DNA from: Dasania phycosphaerae
GTDB lineage: Bacteria; Pseudomonadota; Gammaproteobacteria; Pseudomonadales; Dasaniaceae
Reading direction: 5' to 3'
DNA: 64,000 nt
NCBI RefSeq assembly: GCF_026891035.1
Contig: NZ_JAPTGG010000009.1
Location: 1 to 64,000, forward strand
This document shows positions 1 through 8,790 of this stretch, piece after piece. Each line of letters starts with the position of its first letter. Within the stretch, counting starts at the first letter, position 1. The notes below the pieces were generated by a model, which saw nothing but the letters and a program-made list of their open reading frames with translations, did not search any database and was not told where the DNA came from. The translations under genes were made by a program, and so were the position numbers.

Positions 1-503
1 GGGATTTTGCCCAAGGTAGTAAGGCATGGTCCGAAAACTGTGCGCGTTGCCACAACATGCGTAGTCCCTCTGACCTTCGCGATGATCAGTGGGTTACAAC
101 TGTGTTCCATATGAGAGTGAGAGCAGGACTTACTGGGCAGGAGACACGCGATATTCTGACTTTTTTACAAGGCTCAAATGCCAGAGTGGAAAATATCGAT
201 CTGGGTAAAGTTGAGTCCACGACAGCTGATTCTGCCAGCATCTCAGGAAAGCAGATTTATGAAAGCAATTGCCTTGCCTGCCACGGCGCGAACGGCAAAG
301 GCAACATACCAGGGGTACCTGACTTTAACGCAAAAAATGGCCGACTATCGAAAAGTGATAGTGAGCTACTCAGCAATATCATCACTGGCATTCAAAGTCC
401 GGGTAGCTCAATGCCAATGCCGCCGAGAGGTGGAAATAATCAGCTCTCGGATGCTGACCTGAATGCAGCATTGAAATATATCAAAGCAGCATTTTCTGAA
501 TAG
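1..503 (+). CDS. Diheme c-type cytochrome, C-terminal part (5' end outside window)
   Basis: The frame is open from base 3, so the gene starts upstream of the window. The visible 166 residues hold two CXXCH heme-binding motifs, CARCH at about residues 13-17 and CLACH about 75 residues later, each followed by a class I cytochrome c-like stretch. A Met-Pro-rich segment (SSMPMPP) near the end could supply the Met axial ligand of the second heme. It probably acts in the periplasm as an electron carrier. An internal ATG at 57 is not the real start because it lies after the first heme motif. It ends 55 bp before a small lipoprotein gene on the same strand. The exact subfamily cannot be decided without the N-terminus. 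Confidence 0.8.
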   Translation, partial: DFAQGSKAWSENCARCHNMRSPSDLRDDQWVTTVFHMRVRAGLTGQETRDILTFLQGSNARVENIDLGKVESTTADSASISGKQIYESNCLACHGANGKGNIPGVPDFNAKNGRLSKSDSELLSNIITGIQSPGSSMPMPPRGGNNQLSDADLNAALKYIKAAFSE

Positions 504-558
504 CATTGAGCGCGACTAGGTACGTGCTTAATCAATTTTTATTAAAGGAGTACTTAAA

Positions 559-909
559 ATGTTAAACAGAATTATGAAGGTAACTTTTCTGGTGGTTTTT
601 GTAGGGCTTTTAGTCGCCTGTTCTGGCAGTCAGTTTTATCACGAAAACATTATGAGGGGTAAGGTGGTCGGCATCGATAATGACGAAGTCGTTGTCTGCA
701 TAGGCAGTGAGGATGGCGCTGAAACGGGGCAAGAACTCCAGGTATACCGTTATGTTTGGGAAGGTGCTGAAGAGGAAGGTGATGATGACTATCGAGTTGA
801 TTATGTTGGCACCTTACAGATCAAGTCCGTAGTTAATGGCCATTTTGCACGGGCGATAAGCATGAAGGGCAATGTTAAGAAGCACGACATTGTAGAACTA
901 AAAAAATGA
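559..909 (+). CDS. Small lipoprotein of unknown function
   Basis: The 116-residue product starts with a short basic N-terminus, a hydrophobic stretch and a lipobox (LVAC, Cys at residue 21), so it should be exported and lipid-anchored. The mature part is acidic (EGAEEEGDDD) and looks beta-rich, with a pattern of short strands (KVVGIDNDEVVVCIG, then ELQVYRYV). A good Shine-Dalgarno (AAAGGAG) stands before the ATG. It lies between a cytochrome c and the efflux operon. I do not recognise the family. A role in metal handling would be a guess from position only. Confidence 0.75.
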   Translation: MLNRIMKVTFLVVFVGLLVACSGSQFYHENIMRGKVVGIDNDEVVVCIGSEDGAETGQELQVYRYVWEGAEEEGDDDYRVDYVGTLQIKSVVNGHFARAISMKGNVKKHDIVELKK

Positions 910-1003
910 TGAAAAAGAAGCGAGACCACAGAGGCATGTTTTCATTCTCTACTCCCAAGCAGTTTGTATCGGCTTGGGGGCTCGCACTGGAGGATGAATC
1001 ACA

Positions 1004-2371
1004 ATGAAACGACATATTAGTTTCTATTCGAGGGCAGCGATCTGCCTGTTGAAGCAATTTGCGCGAGTAACAATCCATCGGCGTTGGCTGCTCTTAAGTG
1101 CAATCGCTTTAGGTGCCGCGAATAGCACTGTATACGCCAACGAATATGGCAGCGCTCCGGTATTGTCCGCGGGTTCTGCGGTTGAAGCCGCAATCCGGGA
1201 CAACCCCAACCTTGCCGAGATGCAAACACGCTATGAAGCGTTGGCGGAAATCCCCTCACAGGTGGGCACGTTGCCGGACCCGATGGTTAGTGTCAATGCG
1301 ATGAACTTCCCCACCGACACCTACGAACGGGATCAGGAAGCGATGACACAGTTCCAAGTAGGGTTCAGTCAGGTCTTTCCTTTTCCAGGAAAGTTGAGTT
1401 TAAAGGAAGAGGCCGCCGAGTACGATGCGCGGGCGGCGGGGCATTCTGTCGATGAGTCGCGTTTGCAGCTTATAAAGAATGTGAAGAGCAAATGGTGGCA
1501 GCTCTACTATATGGATCGTGCCCTAGAGACAGTGGACAGTAATCAAGCTTTGTTGCGTCAGTTTATTACCGTCGCTAAAACCAAATACGAAACCGGTAAG
1601 GGCTTACAACAGGATGTTTTGCTTTCACAGCTGGAACTCTCCCGATTAATGGATCAGGAAATTCAGCTAGAAGCCATACGGCGCAACCAGGCCATACAGC
1701 TCAATATCTTGATGGATAGACCTGCTAACGATCCTATAACGCTACCGGATAAGGTATCTAAAATGATGCCAAATCTTGTTGATGAGAGTGAGCTTTACCA
1801 GAAAGCGGCGTCCGTGCGACCGCGCTTGAAACAAATGGAAACGCAGATTGATGCTGCGAAATCCCGTCTCGATCTGGCCAAGCGCGATTATTATCCTGAT
1901 TTTAAACTGGGTGTGACCTACGGTGATCGAACCGGGGACAATCCATTACCCCGAGGTAGAGCACGTTCAGATTTTGTTTCTGTCATGGTGGGAGTAAAAA
2001 TCCCGCTCTACGCTGGCCGGAAACAATCCAAGGCAGTTTCTCAGAAAAGTTTAGAACTACAGAAAAACCGCTACGCACTGCTTGATGAAAAAGGCCTGGT
2101 GACGGCGGCAATTTCATCCGCCGTTACAGATTATCACCGGGCAAAGAAACAATATTCGCTCTTTGGTAGCGGTATTGTTCCGCAAGCTCAACAAACGGTT
2201 CAATCAATGTTGGCCGGTTACCAGGTCAGTGAAGTGGACTTCCTGAACTTGGTGCGAAGCCAAATGACCCTTTTTAATTACGAACTGCAATACTGGAAGG
2301 CGTTAAGCGATGCCAAGCAAGCATTAGCCCGCCTTGAGGCCGCCGTTGGCGAGGAAACTGTTTATGAGTAA
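1004..2371 (+). CDS. TolC-family outer-membrane channel of the CusCBA-type efflux system
   Basis: This 455-residue protein starts with an extended signal sequence (cleavage likely after STVYA) and continues with the two-fold helical repeat of outer-membrane efflux proteins. Features include the pattern AAIRDNPNLAEM near the start, PDPM and QVFPFPGKL in the first half, and KIPLYAGRKQ in the second. It would form the outer-membrane duct of a tripartite heavy-metal pump. The GGAGG before ATG 1004 fixes the start. Its stop overlaps the adaptor gene start by 8 bp, which indicates translational coupling with cusB and cusA. It is CusC/CzcC-like; the metal is assigned through CusA. Confidence 0.88.
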   Translation: MKRHISFYSRAAICLLKQFARVTIHRRWLLLSAIALGAANSTVYANEYGSAPVLSAGSAVEAAIRDNPNLAEMQTRYEALAEIPSQVGTLPDPMVSVNAMNFPTDTYERDQEAMTQFQVGFSQVFPFPGKLSLKEEAAEYDARAAGHSVDESRLQLIKNVKSKWWQLYYMDRALETVDSNQALLRQFITVAKTKYETGKGLQQDVLLSQLELSRLMDQEIQLEAIRRNQAIQLNILMDRPANDPITLPDKVSKMMPNLVDESELYQKAASVRPRLKQMETQIDAAKSRLDLAKRDYYPDFKLGVTYGDRTGDNPLPRGRARSDFVSVMVGVKIPLYAGRKQSKAVSQKSLELQKNRYALLDEKGLVTAAISSAVTDYHRAKKQYSLFGSGIVPQAQQTVQSMLAGYQVSEVDFLNLVRSQMTLFNYELQYWKALSDAKQALARLEAAVGEETVYE

Positions 2372-3908
2372 ATCTACCCTTTTAATCGCCATACTAATGC
2401 TAGGCATTGGGCTTGGTACTGGCTACTGGTTGTCCGGTAATAGCAGCTCGACAGTGGCAGTAACAGAGCAGGATAAAAAGCCTTTGTTTTACCGCGACCC
2501 GATGAACCCGAGCATTACATCGCCGGTACCAGCAAAAGACTCCATGGGTATGGATTACATACCTGTCTATGCGGATGAAGATAAACCATCGTCCGAACGG
2601 AAAATCCTTTTCTATCGGAACCCAATGAATCCATCAGTGACTTCGCCTGTACCGGCTAAGGATTCGATGGGAATGGATTATGTGCCGGTTTACGCCGACA
2701 ACGAAGCCAGTGAAGTTGCAGGTACAGTGAAGATCGATCCGGTAGTGGTTCAGAATATTGGTGTTCGTACCGCCATAGCCAAGCAGGAGCCAATCAGCCG
2801 AACCATTCGTGCTGTTGGTCGAGTGGATTTTGATGAGGAGAGTATGGCGCGCTTCCATCCCAAAGTTGAAGGATGGATTGAAGAAATCCGTGTTGATAAG
2901 ACGGGGCAGAATGTGGCTAAGGACGATATTCTGCTTAGTATTTACTCGCCTAAGTTGGTTTCGACTCAGCAGGAATATTTATTGGCACTCAATAACCTGT
3001 CTGCTTTGAGTAAAAGCCAATTTGAAGAAATCAGGCAAGGTGCAGAGGATCTGGTAAAGAGTTCTCGCGAACGTTTGGAATTACTGGACGTGCCTGAGCA
3101 TCAGATTCAAGAGCTAGAACAAACCCGAAAAATTAAGAAAAGTTTGCATATACATTCACCGGTAGCCGGTACGGTTATTCGTATTGGCTCCCGCCAAGGG
3201 CAATATGTTACGCCAAAAACCGAGTTGTACATGATGGTTGACCTTAGCCAGGTATGGGTTTACGCCGATGTCTACGAATACGAACTACCCTGGGTCAAGC
3301 TTGGCGATGAAATTGAGATGACCTTGGCATCCGTACCCGGTAAAACCTTTAAAGGCTCTCTGGCCTATATCTACCCCTATGCGGAATCGAAAACACGGAC
3401 CACGAAAGTACGTTTGGTGTTTGATAATCGTGAACTGTTACTGCGCCCGGATATGTTTGCGGAGGTCAGCATACAATCCGATACGCTGGATAACGCCGTC
3501 GTTGTACCCGCTGAATCGGTTATCCGCTCCGGTGGCAGGACGCAAGTTTTTGTTGTGAGAGGCCCCGGTAAATTCGAACCGAGAACCGTTAAGTTGGGTA
3601 TTGAGTCCAGTGGCCAAGTGGCTGTACTGGAAGGTGTTGCGGCGGGCGAGGAGGTCGTGACCTCCGCCCAGTTCTTGGTAGATTCCGAATCCAAGTTGCG
3701 GGAAGCGACGGCCAAAATGATGGACGCGCTAAACAACTCTGAAGGTACTTCAGAAGATGATTCGAGGAGCGTGGAAAGCCACAAGGGGATGGTTCACGGC
3801 AGTGAGGAGATGACTGATCACTCCCAGATGCAGATGGAAAGTCACGCTGATATGGAAATGGATGAGCAGATAGATGGCTCAGGGCATGGAGTGCATGACC
3901 ATGATTAA
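2364..3908 (+). CDS. cusB: CusB-like periplasmic adaptor with duplicated heavy-metal-binding motif
   Basis: This is a 514-residue membrane-fusion protein of a heavy-metal RND pump. After a single N-terminal hydrophobic segment (about residues 5-23) come two nearly identical heavy-metal-binding (HMBD/YHS-like) motifs of about 30 residues, each with Y-R-[DN]-P-M-N-P and K-D-S-M-G-M-D-Y. Barrel-sandwich, beta-barrel and alpha-hairpin domains follow. The C-terminal tail is rich in Met and His (HGSEEM, HSQMQM, HADMEM, HGVHDHD), as expected for Cu(I)/Ag(I) capture and hand-over to CusA. I chose ATG 2364 rather than 2334 because it opens the signal sequence and overlaps the previous stop. The motif doubling is unusual; most homologues I know have one. 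Confidence 0.9.
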   Translation: MSKSTLLIAILMLGIGLGTGYWLSGNSSSTVAVTEQDKKPLFYRDPMNPSITSPVPAKDSMGMDYIPVYADEDKPSSERKILFYRNPMNPSVTSPVPAKDSMGMDYVPVYADNEASEVAGTVKIDPVVVQNIGVRTAIAKQEPISRTIRAVGRVDFDEESMARFHPKVEGWIEEIRVDKTGQNVAKDDILLSIYSPKLVSTQQEYLLALNNLSALSKSQFEEIRQGAEDLVKSSRERLELLDVPEHQIQELEQTRKIKKSLHIHSPVAGTVIRIGSRQGQYVTPKTELYMMVDLSQVWVYADVYEYELPWVKLGDEIEMTLASVPGKTFKGSLAYIYPYAESKTRTTKVRLVFDNRELLLRPDMFAEVSIQSDTLDNAVVVPAESVIRSGGRTQVFVVRGPGKFEPRTVKLGIESSGQVAVLEGVAAGEEVVTSAQFLVDSESKLREATAKMMDALNNSEGTSEDDSRSVESHKGMVHGSEEMTDHSQMQMESHADMEMDEQIDGSGHGVHDHD

Positions 3909-6900
3909 TGCCATTATCAATGCCTCCTTGCGCGATCGTTTTATGGTGCTGATCGCGACTGTCATTATTGCGCTAGTCGGCTTGTTTGCTTATAAAAACG
4001 CCCCGCTGGACGCAATACCGGATTTATCGGATGTACAGGTCATCATCTTTACCGAATATCCCGGTCAGTCGCCACAAGTAGTAGAGGACCAGGTTACCTA
4101 CCCGCTAACTACGTCGATGTTGGCGGTACCTCGTACCAAAGTGGTTAGGGGATACTCGTTCTTTGGTCTTTCCTTCGTGTACATCATTTTTGAAGATGGC
4201 ACCGATATGTACTGGGCACGTTCTCGGGTGCTGGAATCTATTAACTATGTCAGTGGCCGATTACCGCAAGGCATTACACCGACGTTAGGGCCAGATGCAA
4301 CAGGTGTTGGTTGGGTCTACGAATATGCACTGGTGGATAAAACGGGTAAACATGACTTAGCCCAACTCCGCTCTTTGCAGGATTGGTATTTACGTTACCC
4401 GTTGCAGACCGTTGAGGGTGTTTCAGAAGTCGCCTCAGTGGGAGGCTACGTTAAACAATATCAGGTAGAAGTCGATCCCAATGCCTTGTTGCGTTACAAT
4501 ATCCCGCTGAACAAAATTAAGATGGCCATCAAAATGTCCAACAAGGATGTGGGTGGGCGTCTGGTTGAGATGGCGGAAACCGAATATATGGTTCGGGGCC
4601 TGGGTTACATACAGTCGATTGATGATCTCAACAGTATTCCAGTAGCTGTTGATGCGAACGGTACGCCCATACGCCTACAGGATGTGGCGCATGTTCAAAT
4701 TGGCCCTGAGCTGCGTCGAGGTCTCGTAGATTTGAATGGCGAGGGCGAGGTTGCCGGTGGTGTGGTGATTATGCGCTTCGGCGAAAATGCTCTGGCTACT
4801 ATCCAAGCGGTGCGAGCTAAGTTAGAGGAATTGAAAGCCGGTTTACCAGACGGTGTAGAGATTGTCCCAGTCTATGATCGTGGTGACTTGATCGAGCGTG
4901 CAGTAAAAAGCCTGAACACCTCACTGATGCAGGAACTGATAATCGTCAGTTTAGTGGTTATCCTGTTTCTGCTACATGCACGCTCGGCTTTCGTGGCGAT
5001 CATTACGCTGCCATTGGGTATTTTGATGGCTTTTATCGTCATGCGCCTCCAGGGGCTCAACGCCAATATTATGTCCTTGGGTGGTATTGCTATTACCATC
5101 GGCACCATGGTCGATGGGGCTATTGTGATGGTTGAGAATGCGCATAGTCGGTTAGCCGAAGCCAGTGAAAAAAAGGCAAGTGAAGGAAAAGGCAGTGAGC
5201 TGACACTGGATGAGCGCTGGAAGACGATTGGCGCGTCCTGTCATGAAGTCGGCCCGGCCCTGTTTTTCTCTCTGTTGGTCATTACAGTATCGTTTTTACC
5301 GATCTTTACTATGCAGGCCCAGGAAGGTCGGCTATTCAGCCCGCTGGCCTTTACCGCTACTTATGCTATGGCCGCTTCGGCAATTTTGGCTATTACCTTA
5401 GTACCAGTGATGATGGGCTATCTCCTACGAGGGAAAATCATTGCTGAACACAAGAATCCGATTAATCGGGCACTACATGCGTTGCATAAACCTGCGTTGA
5501 CGCTGGCGATGCGGTGGAGAAGCATTACTTTAATTGTGGCTGTAGGCTTGTTGGCAGTGACCTACTATCCCTATTCCAAGCTGGGTAGCGAGTTTATGCC
5601 ACCGTTGGATGAAGGCGATATTTTGTATATGCCGACTACCTTCCCTGGCATCTCCATTACCAAAGCCAAGGAGTTGTTGCAGCAAACCGACAAAATATTA
5701 TCGACATTTCCTGAAGTGCATCATGTGTTCGGCAAAGTAGGGCGCGCGGAATCTGCAACAGACTCGGCACCTTTGGCCATGATAGAAACCACGGTTCGAT
5801 TAAAACCGAAAGAGGAATGGCCAGACCCCAAAAAATCAACCAAAGACTTGATGAATGAAATGGATAAGGCGATTCAATTCCCTGGATTGGCTAACGCCTG
5901 GACAATGCCGATCAAAACCCGAATCGATATGTTATCGACGGGTATTAAAACGCCTATTGGTATCAAAGTCTCTGGCCCCGATCTGAATGTCTTACAACAG
6001 GTGTCTCAGGATATTGAGCAAGCCATGAAAACATTACCGGAGACTACTTCGGCCTTTGGTGACAGGGCAGTTGGAGGCTATTACCTGGACTTTAACATTA
6101 ATCGGGAAAGCGCGGCGCGCTACGGGCTAACGGTTGGAGCGGTTCAGGATATTATTCAAAGCGCGATTGGCGGTATGAATATCACCGAAACTGTCGAGGG
6201 GCTTGAGCGGTATCCGGTCAATTTACGCTACCCGCGTGAGTTGCGCGATGACCTGGAAACCCTCAAGCGTGTATTAATACCCACGCCTACGGGCACTCAA
6301 ATTCCCCTGGCGATGGTGGCGGATATTGACTATCAACGGGGTCCTCCGGTCATTAAAAGCGAAGATGCGCGGCCTAACGCCTGGATTTATGTTGATATTT
6401 CCACTTCGGATATCGGTGGTTATGTTGCCAGGGCAAAACGTGTTTTGGAAGAGCAGGTCACAGTGCCCTCTGGGTATACCATTACCTGGTCAGGGCAATT
6501 TGAGTACATGGAACGTGCTGCTGAGCGCCTGAGCATTGTGGCACCAGCAACGCTGCTTATTATTTTCCTACTCCTGTACTTCAATTTCCGAAACATCACC
6601 GAGCCATTAGTTGTGATGATGTCGATTCCGTTTGGTCTCGTAGGCGGAATCTGGCTTATCTATATCAATGATTACAATATGTCGGTGGCTGTTGCTGTGG
6701 GCTTTATTGCGTTGGCAGGGATGGCGGCAGAAATTGGTGTTCTGGTCTTAAGCTTTATTGATGTCGAGATCGCCAAACGACGCGCCGAGTCGAGGCAGTT
6801 GCTATCGCTAGAGGAAATAAAGGATGCGGTACTGTCAGCAACGTCAAAGCGGGTACGACCTGTGGCGATGACGGCCATATCCACGATGGCTGGACTGATT

Positions 6901-7107
6901 CCTATCATGCTAAGTAGCGGCACTGGCTCCGATGTTACGCACCGTATTGCCGCGCCGATGTTAGGCGGGATGTTGACGGTCATGATACTGAATCTTTTGG
7001 TACTGCCTGTGATTTATAGCCTTATTCTACAGCACCAAGAGAAACGCCGAGAGCTACCTACGAATACCGATTATCAAGCGTTAACTAAAGAAGGAGATAC
7101 TGCGTGA
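3901..7107 (+). CDS. cusA: CusA-type heavy-metal efflux RND transporter, Cu(I)/Ag(I)
   Basis: This 1068-residue inner-membrane proton-driven pump has the usual RND layout of 12 transmembrane helices and two large periplasmic loops. The three transport methionines known from E. coli CusA (M573, M623, M672) are all present: ILYMPT (about residue 577), SAPLAMIE and RIDMLSTG. The substrate is therefore most likely monovalent copper or silver rather than Zn/Co. The motif GSEFMPPLDEGD is typical of the HME-RND group. Start 3901 aligns with the MI-start of E. coli CusA and overlaps the cusB stop. ATGs at 3874, 3886 and 3895 are alternatives. It is the last clear gene of the cusCBA-like operon. Confidence 0.93.
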   Translation: MINAIINASLRDRFMVLIATVIIALVGLFAYKNAPLDAIPDLSDVQVIIFTEYPGQSPQVVEDQVTYPLTTSMLAVPRTKVVRGYSFFGLSFVYIIFEDGTDMYWARSRVLESINYVSGRLPQGITPTLGPDATGVGWVYEYALVDKTGKHDLAQLRSLQDWYLRYPLQTVEGVSEVASVGGYVKQYQVEVDPNALLRYNIPLNKIKMAIKMSNKDVGGRLVEMAETEYMVRGLGYIQSIDDLNSIPVAVDANGTPIRLQDVAHVQIGPELRRGLVDLNGEGEVAGGVVIMRFGENALATIQAVRAKLEELKAGLPDGVEIVPVYDRGDLIERAVKSLNTSLMQELIIVSLVVILFLLHARSAFVAIITLPLGILMAFIVMRLQGLNANIMSLGGIAITIGTMVDGAIVMVENAHSRLAEASEKKASEGKGSELTLDERWKTIGASCHEVGPALFFSLLVITVSFLPIFTMQAQEGRLFSPLAFTATYAMAASAILAITLVPVMMGYLLRGKIIAEHKNPINRALHALHKPALTLAMRWRSITLIVAVGLLAVTYYPYSKLGSEFMPPLDEGDILYMPTTFPGISITKAKELLQQTDKILSTFPEVHHVFGKVGRAESATDSAPLAMIETTVRLKPKEEWPDPKKSTKDLMNEMDKAIQFPGLANAWTMPIKTRIDMLSTGIKTPIGIKVSGPDLNVLQQVSQDIEQAMKTLPETTSAFGDRAVGGYYLDFNINRESAARYGLTVGAVQDIIQSAIGGMNITETVEGLERYPVNLRYPRELRDDLETLKRVLIPTPTGTQIPLAMVADIDYQRGPPVIKSEDARPNAWIYVDISTSDIGGYVARAKRVLEEQVTVPSGYTITWSGQFEYMERAAERLSIVAPATLLIIFLLLYFNFRNITEPLVVMMSIPFGLVGGIWLIYINDYNMSVAVAVGFIALAGMAAEIGVLVLSFIDVEIAKRRAESRQLLSLEEIKDAVLSATSKRVRPVAMTAISTMAGLIPIMLSSGTGSDVTHRIAAPMLGGMLTVMILNLLVLPVIYSLILQHQEKRRELPTNTDYQALTKEGDTA

Positions 7108-7276
7108 TCATAGCGATTGCTGTGTAACGCCTACCGACCAGAAATGAGATAGAACGAATTTGATGGCGCTAGCCTATACGGCCAATGTCATTGAAGTAAC
7201 TGCGCTTAATACAAACGCTTCGCCAAATATAGCGATTCTGTTATGTAAGGCGCACATTGACATATTAAAGGAGAAC

Positions 7277-7697
7277 ATGATGAAACTGTTAAAAAATGCA
7301 CTGTTAATCACGGCACTGGCTGTTGCACGCACTTAGCGTCGTTAATGCCCAGCATATGGGTATGTCTGAGAAACAGATGAGTAGTATGCAGACGCATATG
7401 AAAGAAATGAATACGTTACTGCAAAATATTAAGCAGGAATCCGACCCGGGTAAACGAGAAGTCTTACTTGAATCGCATGCGAAAAGTATGGAAAATATAA
7501 TGGCTATGATGAAGGACAAACCCCATGCAATGGGACACGGTAAAAAACAAGGCCGGATGATGAAAAAAGGGTGTGCGGACGAGGGCGCTCGTTTCGACAT
7601 GATGGAAAAACGTATGGAAACGATGGAACAAATGATGGAACAAATGATGGGCCATACAGTGGAAAAATCAAAGTCCAAACATAAACACAAAAAATAG
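7277..7697 (+). pseudogene. Met/His/Lys-rich exported small protein, frameshifted in the signal peptide
   Basis: ATG 7277 has a strong ribosome site (AAAGGAG at 7267-7273) and begins a classic signal peptide (MMKLLKNALLITAL). That frame stops at TAG 7331. The continuing protein (residues such as MSEKQMSSMQTHMKEM, HAMGHGKK, MMEQMMEQMMGH and a KSKHKHKK tail) is in another frame, entered near 7318-7323. Removing one base there gives one continuous signal peptide ending VVNAQ and a 139-residue protein. The mature part is very Met-rich and helical, like periplasmic copper-binding proteins next to cus operons. It is either a true +1 frameshift or a sequencing error. A TTG start at 7323 would lack a proper signal sequence. 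Confidence 0.7.
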
Positions 7698-7704
7698 ATA
7701 ATTG

Positions 7705-7742
7705 TACAAAGCAACCTTTTTGTTCGCTGAGCTTGCTTTGTA
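7705..7742 (+). repeat. 10-bp perfect inverted repeat after the Met-rich gene
   Basis: TACAAAGCAA (7705-7714) is perfectly complementary to TTGCTTTGTA (7733-7742), with an 18-base loop that contains a T-run. There is no T-run after the second arm, so it is not a classic terminator. It may end or stabilise the upstream transcript. Confidence 0.4.
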
Positions 7743-7929
7743 GGCATTTGATAAAAGGCCATCCGTCCTGGAGTAGGAGCATCCAGGTAGTACGGTTGAA
7801 CGGGAAGGTATTCCCTGAGTGCCTTCTTCTTATATGCCGACAACATTGGTGTCAAAGCGTTTCTGTCATATTAAGATGTGGAGTCGCTTTGGCATTGTAA
7901 AAAACCGCAAACAAGAAAGGAGTGTGTTG

Positions 7930-8790
7930 ATGCACTACCCCATAAAAGTACCCAAGCAATTGCTCGCGCATAGCCTGTGTTTGGTGATTACGATGATCAG
8001 CATGACAGCCTGCGCGGCTAGCCCAGATGAAAAAATAACACCGTCACAGTCGCCGCCGTCTGACCCTAACTCAGCACCCGATGGACCCTCAGCAGCAGTA
8101 CAGTTTGACAAGATCCAGCAAACCCTCGGGCAGATGAATAACACGTTGAATAAAGCGCGCTCGGATGCACCCAGCGCCAAGGTGCCAGTGGCGAATGCGC
8201 CAGCACCCAAGGTAGCGAACAATGCCATGGAAATGACAAGCGATACACCTCAATCCCCATCCTCTATGTCCAAGGGTAAAATGATGAAATCGATGCCTTC
8301 CAATAAAACACCTGCCAAGAGGGGGATGGGTATGTGCAAAGGGATGATGTGCAAAAAGATGATGATGGGCATGTCGATGATGGGAGAGCCGCCTGCTCCT
8401 AAAGCGACTTCACTGCAAGCCCGCGATCCGTTGCCGGGTTATCCGAATGCGCCTCACCTCTATCATTTGGGGGAAGCGGATTTTTTTCTTGATCACGCGC
8501 AACACCTTGCTTTATCCCCTCAGCAGAGCGCGTCGTTGTCGGCGATCAAAAACCGTTGGACGGCGCAAGAAAAGGATATCGATGCACAGATTTCACAACA
8601 GGAACAGGCGCTTTGGCAAGCCACCGCAACAGGGCAACCTGACATTGTAGGTATTCGTAATAAAGTGACTGATATCGAAGCATTAAACAGTCAGTTCAGG
8701 TTGGCGTTTATTACCAGCGTAGGGAAGGCCGTGGCCGTTCTAACACCTGAACAAGTGGCGCTACTGATGCAAGCAGAGCAGTCCCAATGA
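7930..8790 (+). CDS. Met-rich lipoprotein with Spy/CpxP-like periplasmic metal-sensor fold
   Basis: This is a 286-residue exported protein. ATG 7930 follows AAGAAAGGAG and opens a signal peptide ending in the lipobox-like MTACAAS. A low-complexity region rich in Pro/Ala/Ser follows, then a striking Met/Lys/Cys cluster (MGMCKGMMCKKMMMGMSMMG, about residues 132-151). The C-terminal 120 residues are helical (LALSPQQSASLSAIKNRW, then VAVLTPEQVALLMQ). This resembles the two LTxxQ-type elements of Spy/CpxP-family periplasmic proteins that bind metals or act as chaperones. It probably buffers copper in the periplasm. The stop overlaps the next gene by 4 bp (ATGA), so the two are coupled. The copper role is inferred from composition and the adjacent cus operon. 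Confidence 0.75.
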   Translation: MHYPIKVPKQLLAHSLCLVITMISMTACAASPDEKITPSQSPPSDPNSAPDGPSAAVQFDKIQQTLGQMNNTLNKARSDAPSAKVPVANAPAPKVANNAMEMTSDTPQSPSSMSKGKMMKSMPSNKTPAKRGMGMCKGMMCKKMMMGMSMMGEPPAPKATSLQARDPLPGYPNAPHLYHLGEADFFLDHAQHLALSPQQSASLSAIKNRWTAQEKDIDAQISQQEQALWQATATGQPDIVGIRNKVTDIEALNSQFRLAFITSVGKAVAVLTPEQVALLMQAEQSQ

